A DNA stretch of 64,000 nucleotides from Tepidimonas taiwanensis (GCF_020162115.1 NZ_CP083911.1:310001-374000), one strand, 5' to 3'. Numbered from the stretch's first letter, positions 26,150 to 34,879 are shown. The notes: generated from the sequence alone by a model not told the origin. A program made the numbers and translations.

Positions 26150-27670
26150 TCAGCGAGCGGGTGTCGATGTGGTCCCGTTCCCGTCCTCGTCTGTATCCTC
26201 GATGCGGATGCCCACCCGCTCGATCGACCCCGCCCGCACGCGGCGCACGCTGAGCTCAGCTGGCCCCCAGCGCAGTTGGTCGCCCTCCACGGGTGGGCGC
26301 TGGCACGTGCGGCGAAACCACTCGCCCACGGTGAGGCGTTCGTCCTCGACCGTCGGCCAGCCGTAGAACTGGCACAGCGCGGCCATCGGCGTGTCGGCCG
26401 GCACCTCGAAGTCACCAAACACCCGCCGCACCGCGGCCGGGTCGTCCCGGTCCGGCAGCGCCACGCCCGTGCGGCGCGCCGCCCAAGGCAGCGTCGCGCC
26501 CTGCAACAGCAGCGACGCCAGCACCACGACGAAGGCGATGTTGAAGAAGGTCTTGGCGCCCTCGACCCCGGCCATGAGCGGAAACACCGCCAGGACGATC
26601 GGCACGGCACCGCGCAGGCCCACCCAGGCGATGAAGACGATCTCTCGTGGTGGAAATCGCAGCGGCGCCAGGCACAGCCACACCGCGACGGGGCGCGCCA
26701 CCGCCATCAGCACCGCCGCCACCCCGAGCGCCGGCAGCAGCGTGCGCAGCGCCTCGGTTGGCGTGACCAGCAGCCCCAGCAGCAGGAACATGCCCGCCTG
26801 CGCCATCCAGGCGTAGCCGTCCATTGCCTGCAGCGCCGGCGCGATCGAGCCGCGCGAGCGGTTGCCGAGCACGAGGCCGAACACATAGACCGCCAGAAAC
26901 CCCGAGCCGCCGATCCACGTCGTCAGCGCAAATACCGCCAGCCCCGCCGACAGCAGCAGCAACGCCCGCACGCCGCCGCCCGGCCGGGTGACGCGCGTCA
27001 ACCAGCGCAGCCCGTCGGCCAGCACCCAGCCGAGTCCTGTGCCGAGCAGCAGGCCCCAGCCGAACTGCTGCGCGAGCGCCAGCAGCATCGCCCGCGCGCC
27101 GGCCGGTGCCGGCGTTTCCGCGGCCGTGGCCAGCCCGATCAACGCCAGCGTCAGAAACACCGCCATCGGGTCGTTCAGCCCGGACTCGATTTCCAGCGTC
27201 GAGGCCACCCGCTCATTGAGCCGCACGCCGGACGTCTGCAGCAGCGAAAAGACCGCCGCCGCGTCGGTGGAGCCGACGATGGCGCCGAGCAGCAGCGCGA
27301 GCCGCCAGTCCCACCCCAGCAGCCACCACGCGCCCAGCCCGGTGAGCGCGGCGCTGACGACGACCCCGACGGTGGCCAGCAGTAGCGCCGGCCTGAGCCC
27401 CGTGCGGAAGGTGGCGTACTGCGTGCGCAGCCCGCCGTCGAGCAGGATCACCGCCAGCGCGACGTTGCCCACCCAGAACGCCAGCCGGAAGTCCTCGAAC
27501 AGCACGCCGCCCGGACCGTCCTCGCCCAGCAGCATCCCTGCCACCAGGAACACCAGCAGGAACGACAACCCCAGCCGCGCCGAGAACAACCCGGCCACGA
27601 GGCTCAGCAGCACCAGGGCGGAGGCGGTCAGCAGCGGCAGCGCGAGGAAGTCCAGCGACATCGTCATCAT
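26150..27670 (-). CDS. potassium/proton antiporter, CPA1 family (NhaP2/CvrA-like)
   Basis: Cation/proton exchanger of the inner membrane, 506 residues. About 1-400 hold 12-13 membrane segments; the ion-binding motif is seen as ESGLNDPMAVFLTL, with the preceding VGSTDAAAVFSLLQ and later AWVGLRGAVPIVLAVFPL, all hallmarks of CPA1/NhaP2 exchangers. The cytoplasmic C-terminal domain (about 415-506) resembles the CorC/HlyC-associated domain found in NhaP2. Three in-frame ATGs (27670, 27667, 27661) are possible starts. Divergent from the diguanylate cyclase gene. Potassium rather than sodium preference is inferred from family. Confidence 0.92.
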   Translation of the reverse strand: MMTMSLDFLALPLLTASALVLLSLVAGLFSARLGLSFLLVFLVAGMLLGEDGPGGVLFEDFRLAFWVGNVALAVILLDGGLRTQYATFRTGLRPALLLATVGVVVSAALTGLGAWWLLGWDWRLALLLGAIVGSTDAAAVFSLLQTSGVRLNERVASTLEIESGLNDPMAVFLTLALIGLATAAETPAPAGARAMLLALAQQFGWGLLLGTGLGWVLADGLRWLTRVTRPGGGVRALLLLSAGLAVFALTTWIGGSGFLAVYVFGLVLGNRSRGSIAPALQAMDGYAWMAQAGMFLLLGLLVTPTEALRTLLPALGVAAVLMAVARPVAVWLCLAPLRFPPREIVFIAWVGLRGAVPIVLAVFPLMAGVEGAKTFFNIAFVVVLASLLLQGATLPWAARRTGVALPDRDDPAAVRRVFGDFEVPADTPMAALCQFYGWPTVEDERLTVGEWFRRTCQRPPVEGDQLRWGPAELSVRRVRAGSIERVGIRIEDTDEDGNGTTSTPAR

Positions 27671-27798
27671 CGTGTGGGTACCATAACCGATCCTCGGGCT
27701 CCTCCAGCACCGCCGGCGCATACCCGTCGGTCGCGACGGCCGTATCGCATCGGGCACGGATCGGCTAAGATGGGTTTCCCTTCTTGAAAGATCAGCCA

Positions 27799-29667
27799 AT
27801 GTCGTGGCGCCGGTGGCTCGTCGCGGGCCTTGCGTGGTGGTCGATCGCATGCGCCTCGGCGATGCCGGTCCTCGGGCTCGATGCGGCCGACGCGCAGGGG
27901 CGGCCACTCGGCCCGGCGGTGGAGCTGCTCGAGGACCCCGACGGGGCGCTGTCGTGGGAGCGCGTGTCGTCCGACCCCGGGCTGCCGTGGCGGCGCAGCG
28001 ACATGCAGGTGCTGAACTTCAGCTTTTCCGACAGCACGTGGTGGGCGCGGCTGCGCCTGGACAACCCCGACGATGCCGCGCAGGAGCGCGCCATCGAGCT
28101 GGCGATGCCGCTGCACGACGACGTGCTGCTGACGGTGCGCAGCAGCGACGGCGACGTGCAGCAGTGGCGCACCGGCGACCGTTTCCCCTTCGCGTCGCGC
28201 CCGGTGCCGTACCGCTATCCGCTCTTCAAGGTCCGCGTGCCGGCCCGCGGACACGTGGAGCTGTGGTGGCGCTTCGCCAGCCACGACGGACTCTACGACG
28301 CGCTGCCGCTGACCCTGTGGACCCTGCCCGCGTTCACGGACAAGGGGTTTCGCGAGACGCTGATCCTCGGCGCCTACTTCGGCGCCATCGGCATCCTGAT
28401 GCTGTACATGCTCGCCGCCGGGGCGCTGAACCGCGAGGCGAGTTTTGCGTGGTACGCGGCCTACCTCGGCAGTTTTCTGCTGTGGAACTACAGCTTCACC
28501 GGCTTCGGTTTCGCCACCCTGTGGCCGAGCGCCCCGGTGTTCAACAACGTCATCATCGGCGTGTCGTCCGTCGCGATCTATCTGACGCTGGGGCGGTTTA
28601 CCCAGGTCTGGCTGCGCACGGCGGCGCTCGCGCCGTGGGCGGATCGCTGGCTGCGGCTGCTGATGGTGGGGATCGCGCTGCACGCGGTGCCCGCGGTGCT
28701 GGACTGGTACGCGGCGACGTTTCGCACGCTCATCCCGCTCGGGGTGTTGTTCCTCATCAGCCTGCTGGCGGTGGCGGCGCGGCTGGCGTGGCGCGGGGTG
28801 ATCGAAGCGCGCCTGTACCTGATCGCGTGGGCGTTTTGGGTCACGGGGGCGCTCGTGTACTACGCGCGCGTGCTGGGGTGGCTGCCGTCGCAGCCGTGGG
28901 TGGAATACGCGCTCAACATCGGCTCGATGCTGGAGATGGTGACGCTGGCGATGATGCTGAGCTGGCGCATCCACGAGCTCAAATCGCAGGCGCGCGGCGC
29001 GCAAGAGGCGCTGCTGCACGAACAGCGCTCCCACAGCGCGCGTCTGGAATCCGAGGTGCGCGAGCGCACCCGCGCGTTGCAAGACGCCAACGCGCGGCTG
29101 GAGGAGCAGGCCGCGACCGACCCGCTGACGTCGCTGGCCAACCGCCGCGCGTTCCAGACCGTCGCCGACCGCGAGTGGCGCCGCGCGGTACGCGAGGGCC
29201 AACCCCTGGCGCTGGCGCTGCTCGACCTCGACCACTTCAAGTGGGTCAACGACGCGCTCGGCCACCCGCGCGGTGATGAGGCGCTGCGGCTCGTCGGCGG
29301 GTTGTTGCGCGAGTGGTTTCGGCGCGGCAACGAGTGGTGTTTCCGCACGGGCGGGGAGGAGTTCGCGGTGGTTGCCGCGGTCGACGATGCAGACCGCCTG
29401 ACCGAGCGCCTGGAGGCGTTTCGGCGCACCTTGGACCAGCAGGTGTCGCAGTGGCTGGAACGGGCGTGCCGCGAGGTCGGCGTGGCGCTGCCGGACGACG
29501 CCGTGGGGACGGTGTCGATCGGGGTGTGCGTCAGCGCCGCCGCCGATCGCACCGCCCCCGGCGGCACCGACGACTGGGCCAGCCTGTACCGGCACGCCGA
29601 CGAGGCCCTCTATGCGGCCAAGCACGCGGGGCGCAATCGTGTGATCGTCACCTCCCCGGCGGTCTGA
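27799..29667 (+). CDS. 7TMR-DISM diguanylate cyclase
   Basis: Membrane sensor making cyclic di-GMP. Of 622 residues: signal peptide about 1-21, periplasmic DISM-type beta domain (25-180), seven transmembrane helices (about 190-395), a coiled-coil linker (ESEVRERTRALQDANARLEEQ) and a C-terminal GGDEF domain. The active-site loop is GGEEF at 518-522, fully competent, with DLDHFKWVNDALGH upstream. The inhibitory-site motif is RxxE (Arg509, Glu512) instead of RxxD, so product feedback may be altered. ATG 27799 is used; a TTG five codons upstream is possible. Ligand of the periplasmic domain unknown. Confidence 0.93.
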   Translation: MSWRRWLVAGLAWWSIACASAMPVLGLDAADAQGRPLGPAVELLEDPDGALSWERVSSDPGLPWRRSDMQVLNFSFSDSTWWARLRLDNPDDAAQERAIELAMPLHDDVLLTVRSSDGDVQQWRTGDRFPFASRPVPYRYPLFKVRVPARGHVELWWRFASHDGLYDALPLTLWTLPAFTDKGFRETLILGAYFGAIGILMLYMLAAGALNREASFAWYAAYLGSFLLWNYSFTGFGFATLWPSAPVFNNVIIGVSSVAIYLTLGRFTQVWLRTAALAPWADRWLRLLMVGIALHAVPAVLDWYAATFRTLIPLGVLFLISLLAVAARLAWRGVIEARLYLIAWAFWVTGALVYYARVLGWLPSQPWVEYALNIGSMLEMVTLAMMLSWRIHELKSQARGAQEALLHEQRSHSARLESEVRERTRALQDANARLEEQAATDPLTSLANRRAFQTVADREWRRAVREGQPLALALLDLDHFKWVNDALGHPRGDEALRLVGGLLREWFRRGNEWCFRTGGEEFAVVAAVDDADRLTERLEAFRRTLDQQVSQWLERACREVGVALPDDAVGTVSIGVCVSAAADRTAPGGTDDWASLYRHADEALYAAKHAGRNRVIVTSPAV

Positions 29668-29762
29668 CTGGCGGCGTTGACCCGCGTCGTGGCAGGGGAT
29701 GGGCAACGCGGATACCATCCGTCTGATCCCGACAGCGGATCGTGTATGGCAGGAGCGGCCCG

Positions 29763-30332
29763 ATGACACCCACCAGCGAGTCGATGTCCCCCACCGAAAC
29801 CCTCGTGCTGGCCGGCGGGTGCTTTTGGTGCACCGAGGCCGTGTTCGACCACGTGCGCGGCGTGCTCGACGTCGAATCCGGCTACAGCAACGGCCAGGCC
29901 GAGCAGCCGACGTACGAGGAGGTCTGCACTGGCCGCACCGGCTGCGCCGAAGTGGTCAAGGTGGTGTACGACCCGGCGCAGATCGACGTGCGCACGCTGC
30001 TGCACATCTTCTTCGCGACGCACGACCCGACGACGCCCAACCGCCAGGGCGCGGACGTTGGCACCCAGTACCGCAGCGGCATCTACTGGACGACGCCCGC
30101 GCAGGCCGAGGCCGCGCGCGCCGTGATCGCCGAACTGGAAGCATCCGGGGTCTACGGCGCGCCCATCGTCACCGAGGTCGAGCCGCTGCGGCACTACTGG
30201 CCCGCGGAGGCCTATCACCAGGACTTCTACGCGCGGCACCCGTACCACGGTTACTGTCTCGCTGTCGCGGCGCCCAAGGTGGGCAAGCTGCGGCGCGTCT
30301 TCGCGCAGTACCTGAAGCCCGACGCCACCTGA
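29763..30332 (+). CDS. msrA: peptide methionine-(S)-sulfoxide reductase
   Basis: Repairs oxidised methionine. The 189-residue cytosolic protein has the catalytic motif GGCFWC with nucleophile Cys20, the substrate pocket residues in GYSNGQ, and the conserved HDPTTPNRQGADVGTQYRS and EAYHQDFY segments. A recycling Cys near the C terminus (HGYCLAV) is present. ATG 29763 is preferred over an upstream GTG because AGGAG at 29751-29755 sits 7 bases before it. It stands alone between the cyclase and the AEC transporter. Confidence 0.97.
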   Translation: MTPTSESMSPTETLVLAGGCFWCTEAVFDHVRGVLDVESGYSNGQAEQPTYEEVCTGRTGCAEVVKVVYDPAQIDVRTLLHIFFATHDPTTPNRQGADVGTQYRSGIYWTTPAQAEAARAVIAELEASGVYGAPIVTEVEPLRHYWPAEAYHQDFYARHPYHGYCLAVAAPKVGKLRRVFAQYLKPDAT

Positions 30333-30401
30333 CCGCTGCCGGGGGCGGGGCGTCGCGTTCGTGCCTGGGCGCGGGCGACCGGGTGCGTACACTCGGGTGC
30401 C

Positions 30402-31379
30402 GTGAACCTCGCCGACCACCCCGTCTTTCAGTCCCTGACCCCGGTGTTCCTGCTGATCGGCGCTGGCGTGCTGGCCGGCCGGCGCGGCTGGGTCGGCACG
30501 GCCGCGGTGCGGGACCTGTCCAACCTCGTCTTTTTGCTGCTGATCCCGGCGCTGCTGTTTCGCACGATGAGCCAGGTGCGCCTGGAGACGCTGGACTGGC
30601 GCCCCGTGGCGGCGTACTTCAGCGCGGTGTTGCCGTGGTTCGCGCTGCAGGTGGCGTGGCGCGGTTTCCACCCGCGCGGGGTGGTGCTGGCGCTGGGCGG
30701 GACGTTTTCCAACCTGGTGATGATCGGCATCGCGCTGGTCGGGCTGGCGTACGGACAGGCCGGCGTGGTCACGCTGCTGACGCTGATCGCGGTGCACGCG
30801 CTCATTCTGCTCACCACGGCGTCGGTGACGCTGGAGCTGGCCGATGCCCGCGCCCGAGCGCGGCAGGCGGCGGACGGCGGGCCGCGCGCGCGGCTGTGGG
30901 CCGCGGCCGCATCGGCCATTCGCGGCTCGGTGATTCACCCGATACCGCTGCCGATCGCGTGCGGGCTGCTGTGGGGCGCGACCGGCTGGTCGATGCCCGC
31001 GGTCGTGGACCGGCCGCTGCAGCTCCTCGGGCAGGCGTTCGGCCCGCTGGCGCTGGTGCTGGTGGGGGTGAGCCTCGCGCACACGCCGCTGCGCGGGCGC
31101 TGGGGCGAGGCGTGGTCGGTGGCGCTGGCGAAAAACGTCGTGCTGCCGGTGCTGGTCGCCGTGTCGGCGTGGCTGTGGGGATTGCGCGGGCTGCCGCTGA
31201 CGGTGCTGGTGGTGGCTGCCGGCGTGCCCGTCGGGGCCAACGTCTTTTTGTTCGCGCAGCGCTACCGCGTCGCGCAGGACGAGGTGACCGCCGCCACCGG
31301 GCTGTCGACGGCGCTGGCGCTGTTGACGCTCAGCGGCTGGATGCTGCTGATGGGCTGGGTGGGCCGCGTCACTGGCTGA
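30402..31379 (+). CDS. AEC-family transporter
   Basis: Auxin-efflux-carrier type membrane protein, 325 residues with about ten hydrophobic segments arranged as two five-helix halves: LTPVFLLIGAGVLAGRRGW at the N terminus and GQAFGPLALVLVGVSL in the second half; NLVFLLLIPALLF and GGTFSNLVMIGIAL are typical. Bacterial members move malonate, malate or other organic anions; the substrate here is unknown. Starts with GTG 30402, 8 bases after a TACACT element. Its last 11 bases overlap the convergent TM2 gene. Confidence 0.9.
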   Translation: MNLADHPVFQSLTPVFLLIGAGVLAGRRGWVGTAAVRDLSNLVFLLLIPALLFRTMSQVRLETLDWRPVAAYFSAVLPWFALQVAWRGFHPRGVVLALGGTFSNLVMIGIALVGLAYGQAGVVTLLTLIAVHALILLTTASVTLELADARARARQAADGGPRARLWAAAASAIRGSVIHPIPLPIACGLLWGATGWSMPAVVDRPLQLLGQAFGPLALVLVGVSLAHTPLRGRWGEAWSVALAKNVVLPVLVAVSAWLWGLRGLPLTVLVVAAGVPVGANVFLFAQRYRVAQDEVTAATGLSTALALLTLSGWMLLMGWVGRVTG

Positions 31380-31860
31380 TGCGCAGGCCCTCCTCGATCT
31401 GGTATTCGAAATAGCGCTGGAAGCTGAATGCGAGCCCTGCCATCAGGGCGGTCGCCCCCACCATCAGCGACAGCACCACCGCGAGGACGGTCAACCAGTT
31501 CGTCGCGCCCGGCCGCGCGTCCGCCGCCAGGTGTGGGTTGTGGCGCGCGTTCCAGCGCTCCGGTGGCTGCAGCGCATAGACGATGGCCGACAGACACGCC
31601 GCCACCAGCCCGAGCCCGAGGAACGGCAGCAGCACCCACGAGAGCTTGTCGTCCTGCCCGTACGTCAGCACGCGATCGACCCCCCACAGGCCCAGCGCCG
31701 TCGGGATGGCGTGCAACCACCCCCAGACGTCGCCGAAGCCGTGCAGGTAGAAGCGGTGCCAGCCGAGGCCGCCGCCGATGAAGGCGAGCCACGCGGCCAC
31801 GGTTTTGTTGCGGGGACGGGCGGGTGCGGTGGGGGTGGAGGCGTTCAAGGGGGCGTTCAT
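31369..31860 (-). CDS. TM2-domain-like membrane protein
   Basis: A 163-residue membrane protein with about four hydrophobic segments. After a Thr/Pro/Ala-rich start comes KTVAAWLAFIGGGLGWHRFYLHG, the TM2 signature (two helices with a conserved GxHRFYLG-like turn), then a helix pair VLLPFLGLGLVAACLS and TVLAVVLSLMVGATALMAGLAF near the end. Function of the family is unknown. It overlaps the AEC gene by 11 bases in convergent orientation. Start ATG 31860; two near-identical 12-base direct repeats lie 33-62 bases upstream. Confidence 0.82.
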   Translation of the reverse strand: MNAPLNASTPTAPARPRNKTVAAWLAFIGGGLGWHRFYLHGFGDVWGWLHAIPTALGLWGVDRVLTYGQDDKLSWVLLPFLGLGLVAACLSAIVYALQPPERWNARHNPHLAADARPGATNWLTVLAVVLSLMVGATALMAGLAFSFQRYFEYQIEEGLRISQ

Positions 31861-31892
31861 GGGCGTGACGTGATCGTTTGGCCGGGAAGACG

Positions 31893-31922
31893 CTGTCGGG
31901 GAGTCAGACACTGTCCGGGAGT
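31893..31922 (-). repeat. pair of 12-base direct repeats upstream of the TM2 gene
   Basis: CTGTCGGGGAGT (31893-31904) and CTGTCCGGGAGT (31911-31922), plus-strand notation, differ at one base and start 18 bases apart, in the 155-base gap upstream of the TM2 start. Spacing of just under two helical turns is suitable for a tandem-binding regulator; this is inference. Confidence 0.5.
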
Positions 31923-32015
31923 TTTCCGACGCGAATCCGGTTCCGCACACCCGCGCGCCAGCACCCGTCTGTCGGTTCCGACGCGCGTGTCCATCGCGGG
32001 GGATGGCCCCATGCG

Positions 32016-32549
32016 TCAGGCGTCGGCGGGTGGGGTGGTATCGCCCGGACCCAGGGACTTTTCCATCAGCACGATGTCGAGCCAGCGGCCGAATTTCCAC
32101 CCGCACGAGCGCACGACGCCGACGCGCTCGAACCCCAGCGCGGTGTGCAGCCCGATCGAGCCCGCGTTGGCCGAATCGCCGATCACCGCCATCACCTTGC
32201 GGATCCCGCGCGCCTCCAGTTGCAGCAGCAGCTCGGCCAGCAGCGCGCGGCCCAGGCCGCGGCCCGCCGCGTCGGGCGCGACGTAGATCGAATCTTCGAC
32301 GGAATAACGGTACGCCGGCCGCGGCTTGAACCAGTTGCCGTAGGCAAAGCCGACGACGCGGCCATCGACCTCGGCCACGAGCCACGGCAGTCCCTTGGCC
32401 AGCACGTCCGCGCGGCGCGATGCCATCTCGTCGACGGTCGGGGGCGTGGTCTCGAACGTGCCGGTGCCGTGCAGCACGTGGTGGCCGTAGAGCTGGGCGA
32501 TGGCGGGCAGGTCGTCGTCGCGGCTGGGACGGATCAGGGGGGATTTCAC
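32016..32549 (-). CDS. GNAT N-acetyltransferase, phosphinothricin-acetyltransferase-like
   Basis: Acetyl-CoA-dependent acetyltransferase, 177 residues. Residues 1-40 resemble PAT/YncA proteins (IRPSRDDDLPAIAQLYGHHV and GTFETTPPT), the central motif A is YVAPDAAGRGLGRALL (acetyl-CoA pyrophosphate loop), followed by VIGDSANAGSIGLHTALGFE. This group acetylates amino acid-like amines such as methionine sulfoximine or phosphinothricin. GTG 32549 is chosen because the homologous start VKSPLIRP fits; the frame remains open upstream through the rpsP promoter. Divergent from rpsP. Confidence 0.9.
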   Translation of the reverse strand: MKSPLIRPSRDDDLPAIAQLYGHHVLHGTGTFETTPPTVDEMASRRADVLAKGLPWLVAEVDGRVVGFAYGNWFKPRPAYRYSVEDSIYVAPDAAGRGLGRALLAELLLQLEARGIRKVMAVIGDSANAGSIGLHTALGFERVGVVRSCGWKFGRWLDIVLMEKSLGPGDTTPPADA

Positions 32550-32560
32550 GGGTCGAGGGC

Positions 32561-32566
32561 TATAAT
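32561..32566 (+). promoter_or_regulatory. -10 box of the rpsP operon
   Basis: Perfect TATAAT 92 bases before the rpsP start codon, in the divergent gap with the acetyltransferase gene. The leader of about 85 nt is suitable for regulation but shows no structure I recognise. A -35 box at 17 bases is not obvious. Confidence 0.55.
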
Positions 32567-32658
32567 GGCGGGTTTGCAACGTTTTACTGGCCAGGTGGCC
32601 AGCCGTGTCTGAAGGCGTTGCCTCCACCGTCTCGTCGAACAGTTCGCAAGGATAAACC

Positions 32659-32931
32659 ATGGTCGTGATCCGACTCGCCCGTGGCGGCTCGAAGGCCCGC
32701 CCGTTCTACCACATCGTCGTCGCCGACAAGCGTTGCCGCCGTGACGGCCGCTTTATCGAGCGCATCGGCTTCTACAACCCGATCGCGCGCGGCAACGACG
32801 TGCCGCTCAACATCGCGCAGGACCGCCTCGCGTACTGGCTGGGTGTGGGCGCGCAGCCGTCCGACACCGTGCAGCGCCTGATCAAGCAGGCGCCCAAGGT
32901 CGCGCCCACCGCCGAGGCCGCGGCCGCCTGA
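32659..32931 (+). CDS. rpsP: 30S ribosomal protein S16
   Basis: Small-subunit protein required for 30S assembly, 90 residues. The N-terminal MVVIRLARGGSKARPFYHIVVAD and RRDGRFIERIGFYNP segments are canonical. First gene of rpsP-rimM-trmD-rplS; rimM begins 14 bases after its stop. The Ala-rich C terminus is ordinary for GC-rich Burkholderiales. Confidence 0.98.
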   Translation: MVVIRLARGGSKARPFYHIVVADKRCRRDGRFIERIGFYNPIARGNDVPLNIAQDRLAYWLGVGAQPSDTVQRLIKQAPKVAPTAEAAAA

Positions 32932-32945
32932 TCGCCGGAGTGCGC

Positions 32946-33536
32946 ATGACCGACCCCGTGCCGTGGCATGTGGCCGCGCTGCCGGCCGATGCGGTCGAGG
33001 TCGGTCACGTGCAGCAGGCCTGGGGGGTGCGCGGCTGGGTGCGGGTGCACAGCCTCAGCCGCGGCGGCGACGCGCTGCTGCACGCCCGACGCTGGTACCT
33101 GCAGCCCCCGGCCCCCGGGGGGGCGCGGGCCAAGCCCTTCGACGCCTTCGAGGGCGTGGTGGCCGTGACGGTCGCCGAAGCGCGCTGGCACGGCGATGGC
33201 CTCGTGGCGCGCTTTGAAGGGCTGGACGACCGTACGCACGCCGAACAGCTGCGCGGTGCGCGCATCGCCATCGCGCGCGCCGACTTTCCCGCGCCCGAGG
33301 GGCCTGACGAGTACTACTGGGTCGACCTGATCGGCTGCACCGTCGTCAACCGCGAGGGCATCGTGCTCGGGGTCGTCACCGATCTGCTCTCCACCGGACC
33401 GCACGATGTCCTGTGCGTGCGTGATGGCAGCGGGGAGGCGGCGACCGAACGCCTGATTCCCTTCGTCGGGGCGTACGTTGACGCGGTCGACCTGCCGGCG
33501 CGGCGCATCACCGTCGACTGGCAGCCCGACTACTGA
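32946..33536 (+). CDS. rimM: ribosome maturation factor RimM
   Basis: Assists maturation of the 30S head and binds S19. Of 196 residues, about 15-115 form the N-terminal beta-barrel (VEVGHVQQAWGVRGWVRVHSL) and about 120-196 the PRC barrel (YYWVDLIGCTVVNREG, ERLIPFVGAYVDAVD and the terminal ITVDWQPDY). ATG 32946 is preferred over GTG 32940 because GGAG (32937-32940) sits 5 bases before it. Its stop codon lies at the edge of a perfect hairpin before trmD. Confidence 0.96.
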   Translation: MTDPVPWHVAALPADAVEVGHVQQAWGVRGWVRVHSLSRGGDALLHARRWYLQPPAPGGARAKPFDAFEGVVAVTVAEARWHGDGLVARFEGLDDRTHAEQLRGARIAIARADFPAPEGPDEYYWVDLIGCTVVNREGIVLGVVTDLLSTGPHDVLCVRDGSGEAATERLIPFVGAYVDAVDLPARRITVDWQPDY

Positions 33537-33561
33537 ACCGGCGCGTCTCCGCGCGCCGGTT
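33536..33561 (+). promoter_or_regulatory. 10-bp hairpin between rimM and trmD
   Basis: AACCGGCGCG (33536-33545) and CGCGCCGGTT (33552-33561) are perfectly complementary around a 6-base loop, starting on the last base of the rimM stop codon. No T tract follows, so it is not a standard terminator; it could stabilise an mRNA end, pause polymerase or shape trmD expression, as rpsP-operon genes are often expressed unequally. Confidence 0.6.
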
Positions 33562-33589
33562 GCCGTGCCGCCATTCCCGTCCGCGCGCG

Positions 33590-34399
33590 ATGCGATTTGA
33601 CATCATCACCCTCTTTCCCGAGCTCATCGAGCCGTACCTGTCGGCCGGTGTGACGCGCCGCGCCTTCGCGGGCGGCGCGGTGACGGTGCGCCTGTGGCCG
33701 TTGCGCGATCACGCCGATGGTCACTACCGCCGCGTCGACGACCGGCCGTTTGGCGGCGGGCCGGGCATGGTGATGATGGCCGAGCCGCTGTACCGCTGCT
33801 GGCGGGCCATCCGGGTGGACCGCGGGCTCGACGCCGTGCGCGCTCCGGGCGCCCCGGTCGACGTGCCGACGGTGCTGTTTTCTCCGGCGGGTGAGCGCCT
33901 GACGCACGCGGTCGTCGCGCGCTACGCGGCGGCGGATGCGCCCGGCGCGATCCTCGTGTGCGGGCGCTACGAAGGGGTGGACCAGCGGTTCATCGACGCC
34001 TGTGTCGACGCGCAGATCAGCCTGGGCGACTTCGTTCTTTCCGGGGGGGAAATCGCCGCGGTCGCGCTGCTGGATGCGGTGGCCCGGCTGCAGCCGGGCG
34101 TGCTGGGCGATGCCGCGAGCGCCGAGCAGGACAGCTTCAATCCCGCGGTGGACGGGCTGCTCGACTGTCCGCACTACACGCGACCGGAGGTCTGGGAAGG
34201 GCCGCACGGCCCGGCCGGCGTGCCGCCGGTGCTCCTGTCGGGGCACCACGGGCAGATCGCGTCGTGGCGGCGGGCGCAACGGCTGCTCGCGACGGCCCGC
34301 GCACGTCCGGATCTGCTGGCCGAAGCCCGCGCTCGCGGGGTCGTGACCCCCGCGGATGAGCGGTGGCTGGGCGAAGCGGGCTATAATGAAAAGCTTTGA
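33590..34399 (+). CDS. trmD: tRNA (guanine37-N1)-methyltransferase
   Basis: Methylates G37 next to the anticodon, preventing frameshifts. Of 269 residues the SPOUT trefoil-knot motifs are clear: MRFDIITLFPELIEPYL, DRPFGGGPGMVMMAEPL, the SAM-binding knot LVCGRYEGVDQRF, and SLGDFVLSGGEIAAVALLDA, with the catalytic Asp-containing C-terminal region SGHHGQIASWRR. ATG 33590 begins the conserved N terminus. A TATAAT element for rplS lies in its last codons. Confidence 0.98.
   Translation: MRFDIITLFPELIEPYLSAGVTRRAFAGGAVTVRLWPLRDHADGHYRRVDDRPFGGGPGMVMMAEPLYRCWRAIRVDRGLDAVRAPGAPVDVPTVLFSPAGERLTHAVVARYAAADAPGAILVCGRYEGVDQRFIDACVDAQISLGDFVLSGGEIAAVALLDAVARLQPGVLGDAASAEQDSFNPAVDGLLDCPHYTRPEVWEGPHGPAGVPPVLLSGHHGQIASWRRAQRLLATARARPDLLAEARARGVVTPADERWLGEAGYNEKL
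34382..34387 (+). promoter_or_regulatory. -10 box within the 3' end of trmD, probably for rplS
   Basis: Perfect TATAAT 136 bases before the rplS start and inside the last trmD codons. It would give rplS its own promoter and a leader of about 125 nt. A short dyad (TGCACAGTGCA, about 34486-34496) lies in that leader. The -35 region is not recognisable. Confidence 0.5.
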
Positions 34400-34522
34400 T
34401 CCTCTGTCCGGCTTCGGTGCGGGGGTTCGTCCGATGCGGGCGGGCCGATGTGCGCCGGGCGGGTCGTCGCAAGGGTGGCGATCCGTGCACAGTGCAGCGC
34501 GGTCACGATCACGGTGCATGCC

Positions 34523-34879
34523 ATGAACCTCATCCAGATCCTCGAGCAGGAAGAAATCGCTCGCCTGAACAAGACCATCCCGGCCTTCGCGCCCGGCGAC
34601 ACGGTGGTCGTCAACGTCAACGTCATCGAAGGCAACAAGAAGCGCGTGCAGGCCTACGAAGGCGTCGTCATCGCCAAGCGCAACCGTGGCCTGAACTCCA
34701 GCTTCATCGTGCGCAAGATCTCCAACGGCGAAGGTGTGGAGCGTACGTTTCCGCTGTACAGCCCGCTGATCGCCAGCATCGAGGTCAAGCGCCGCGGTGA
34801 CGTGCGCCGCGCCAAGCTGTACTACCTGCGCGGCCGCACCGGCAAGTCCGCCCGCATCAAAGAGAAGTTGGGCGCATAA
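34523..34879 (+). CDS. rplS: 50S ribosomal protein L19
   Basis: Large-subunit protein at the 30S-50S interface, 118 residues. Conserved segments: PAFAPGDTVVVNVNVIEGNKKRVQ, YEGVVIAKRNRGLNSSFIVRKIS, and VERTFPLYSPLIASIEV. The C terminus ARIKEKLGA is normal. The last eight codons, including the stop, form the first unit of a 33-base-period degenerate tandem array that continues to 34987. Start ATG 34523 matches MNLIQ, the family start. Confidence 0.98.
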   Translation: MNLIQILEQEEIARLNKTIPAFAPGDTVVVNVNVIEGNKKRVQAYEGVVIAKRNRGLNSSFIVRKISNGEGVERTFPLYSPLIASIEVKRRGDVRRAKLYYLRGRTGKSARIKEKLGA

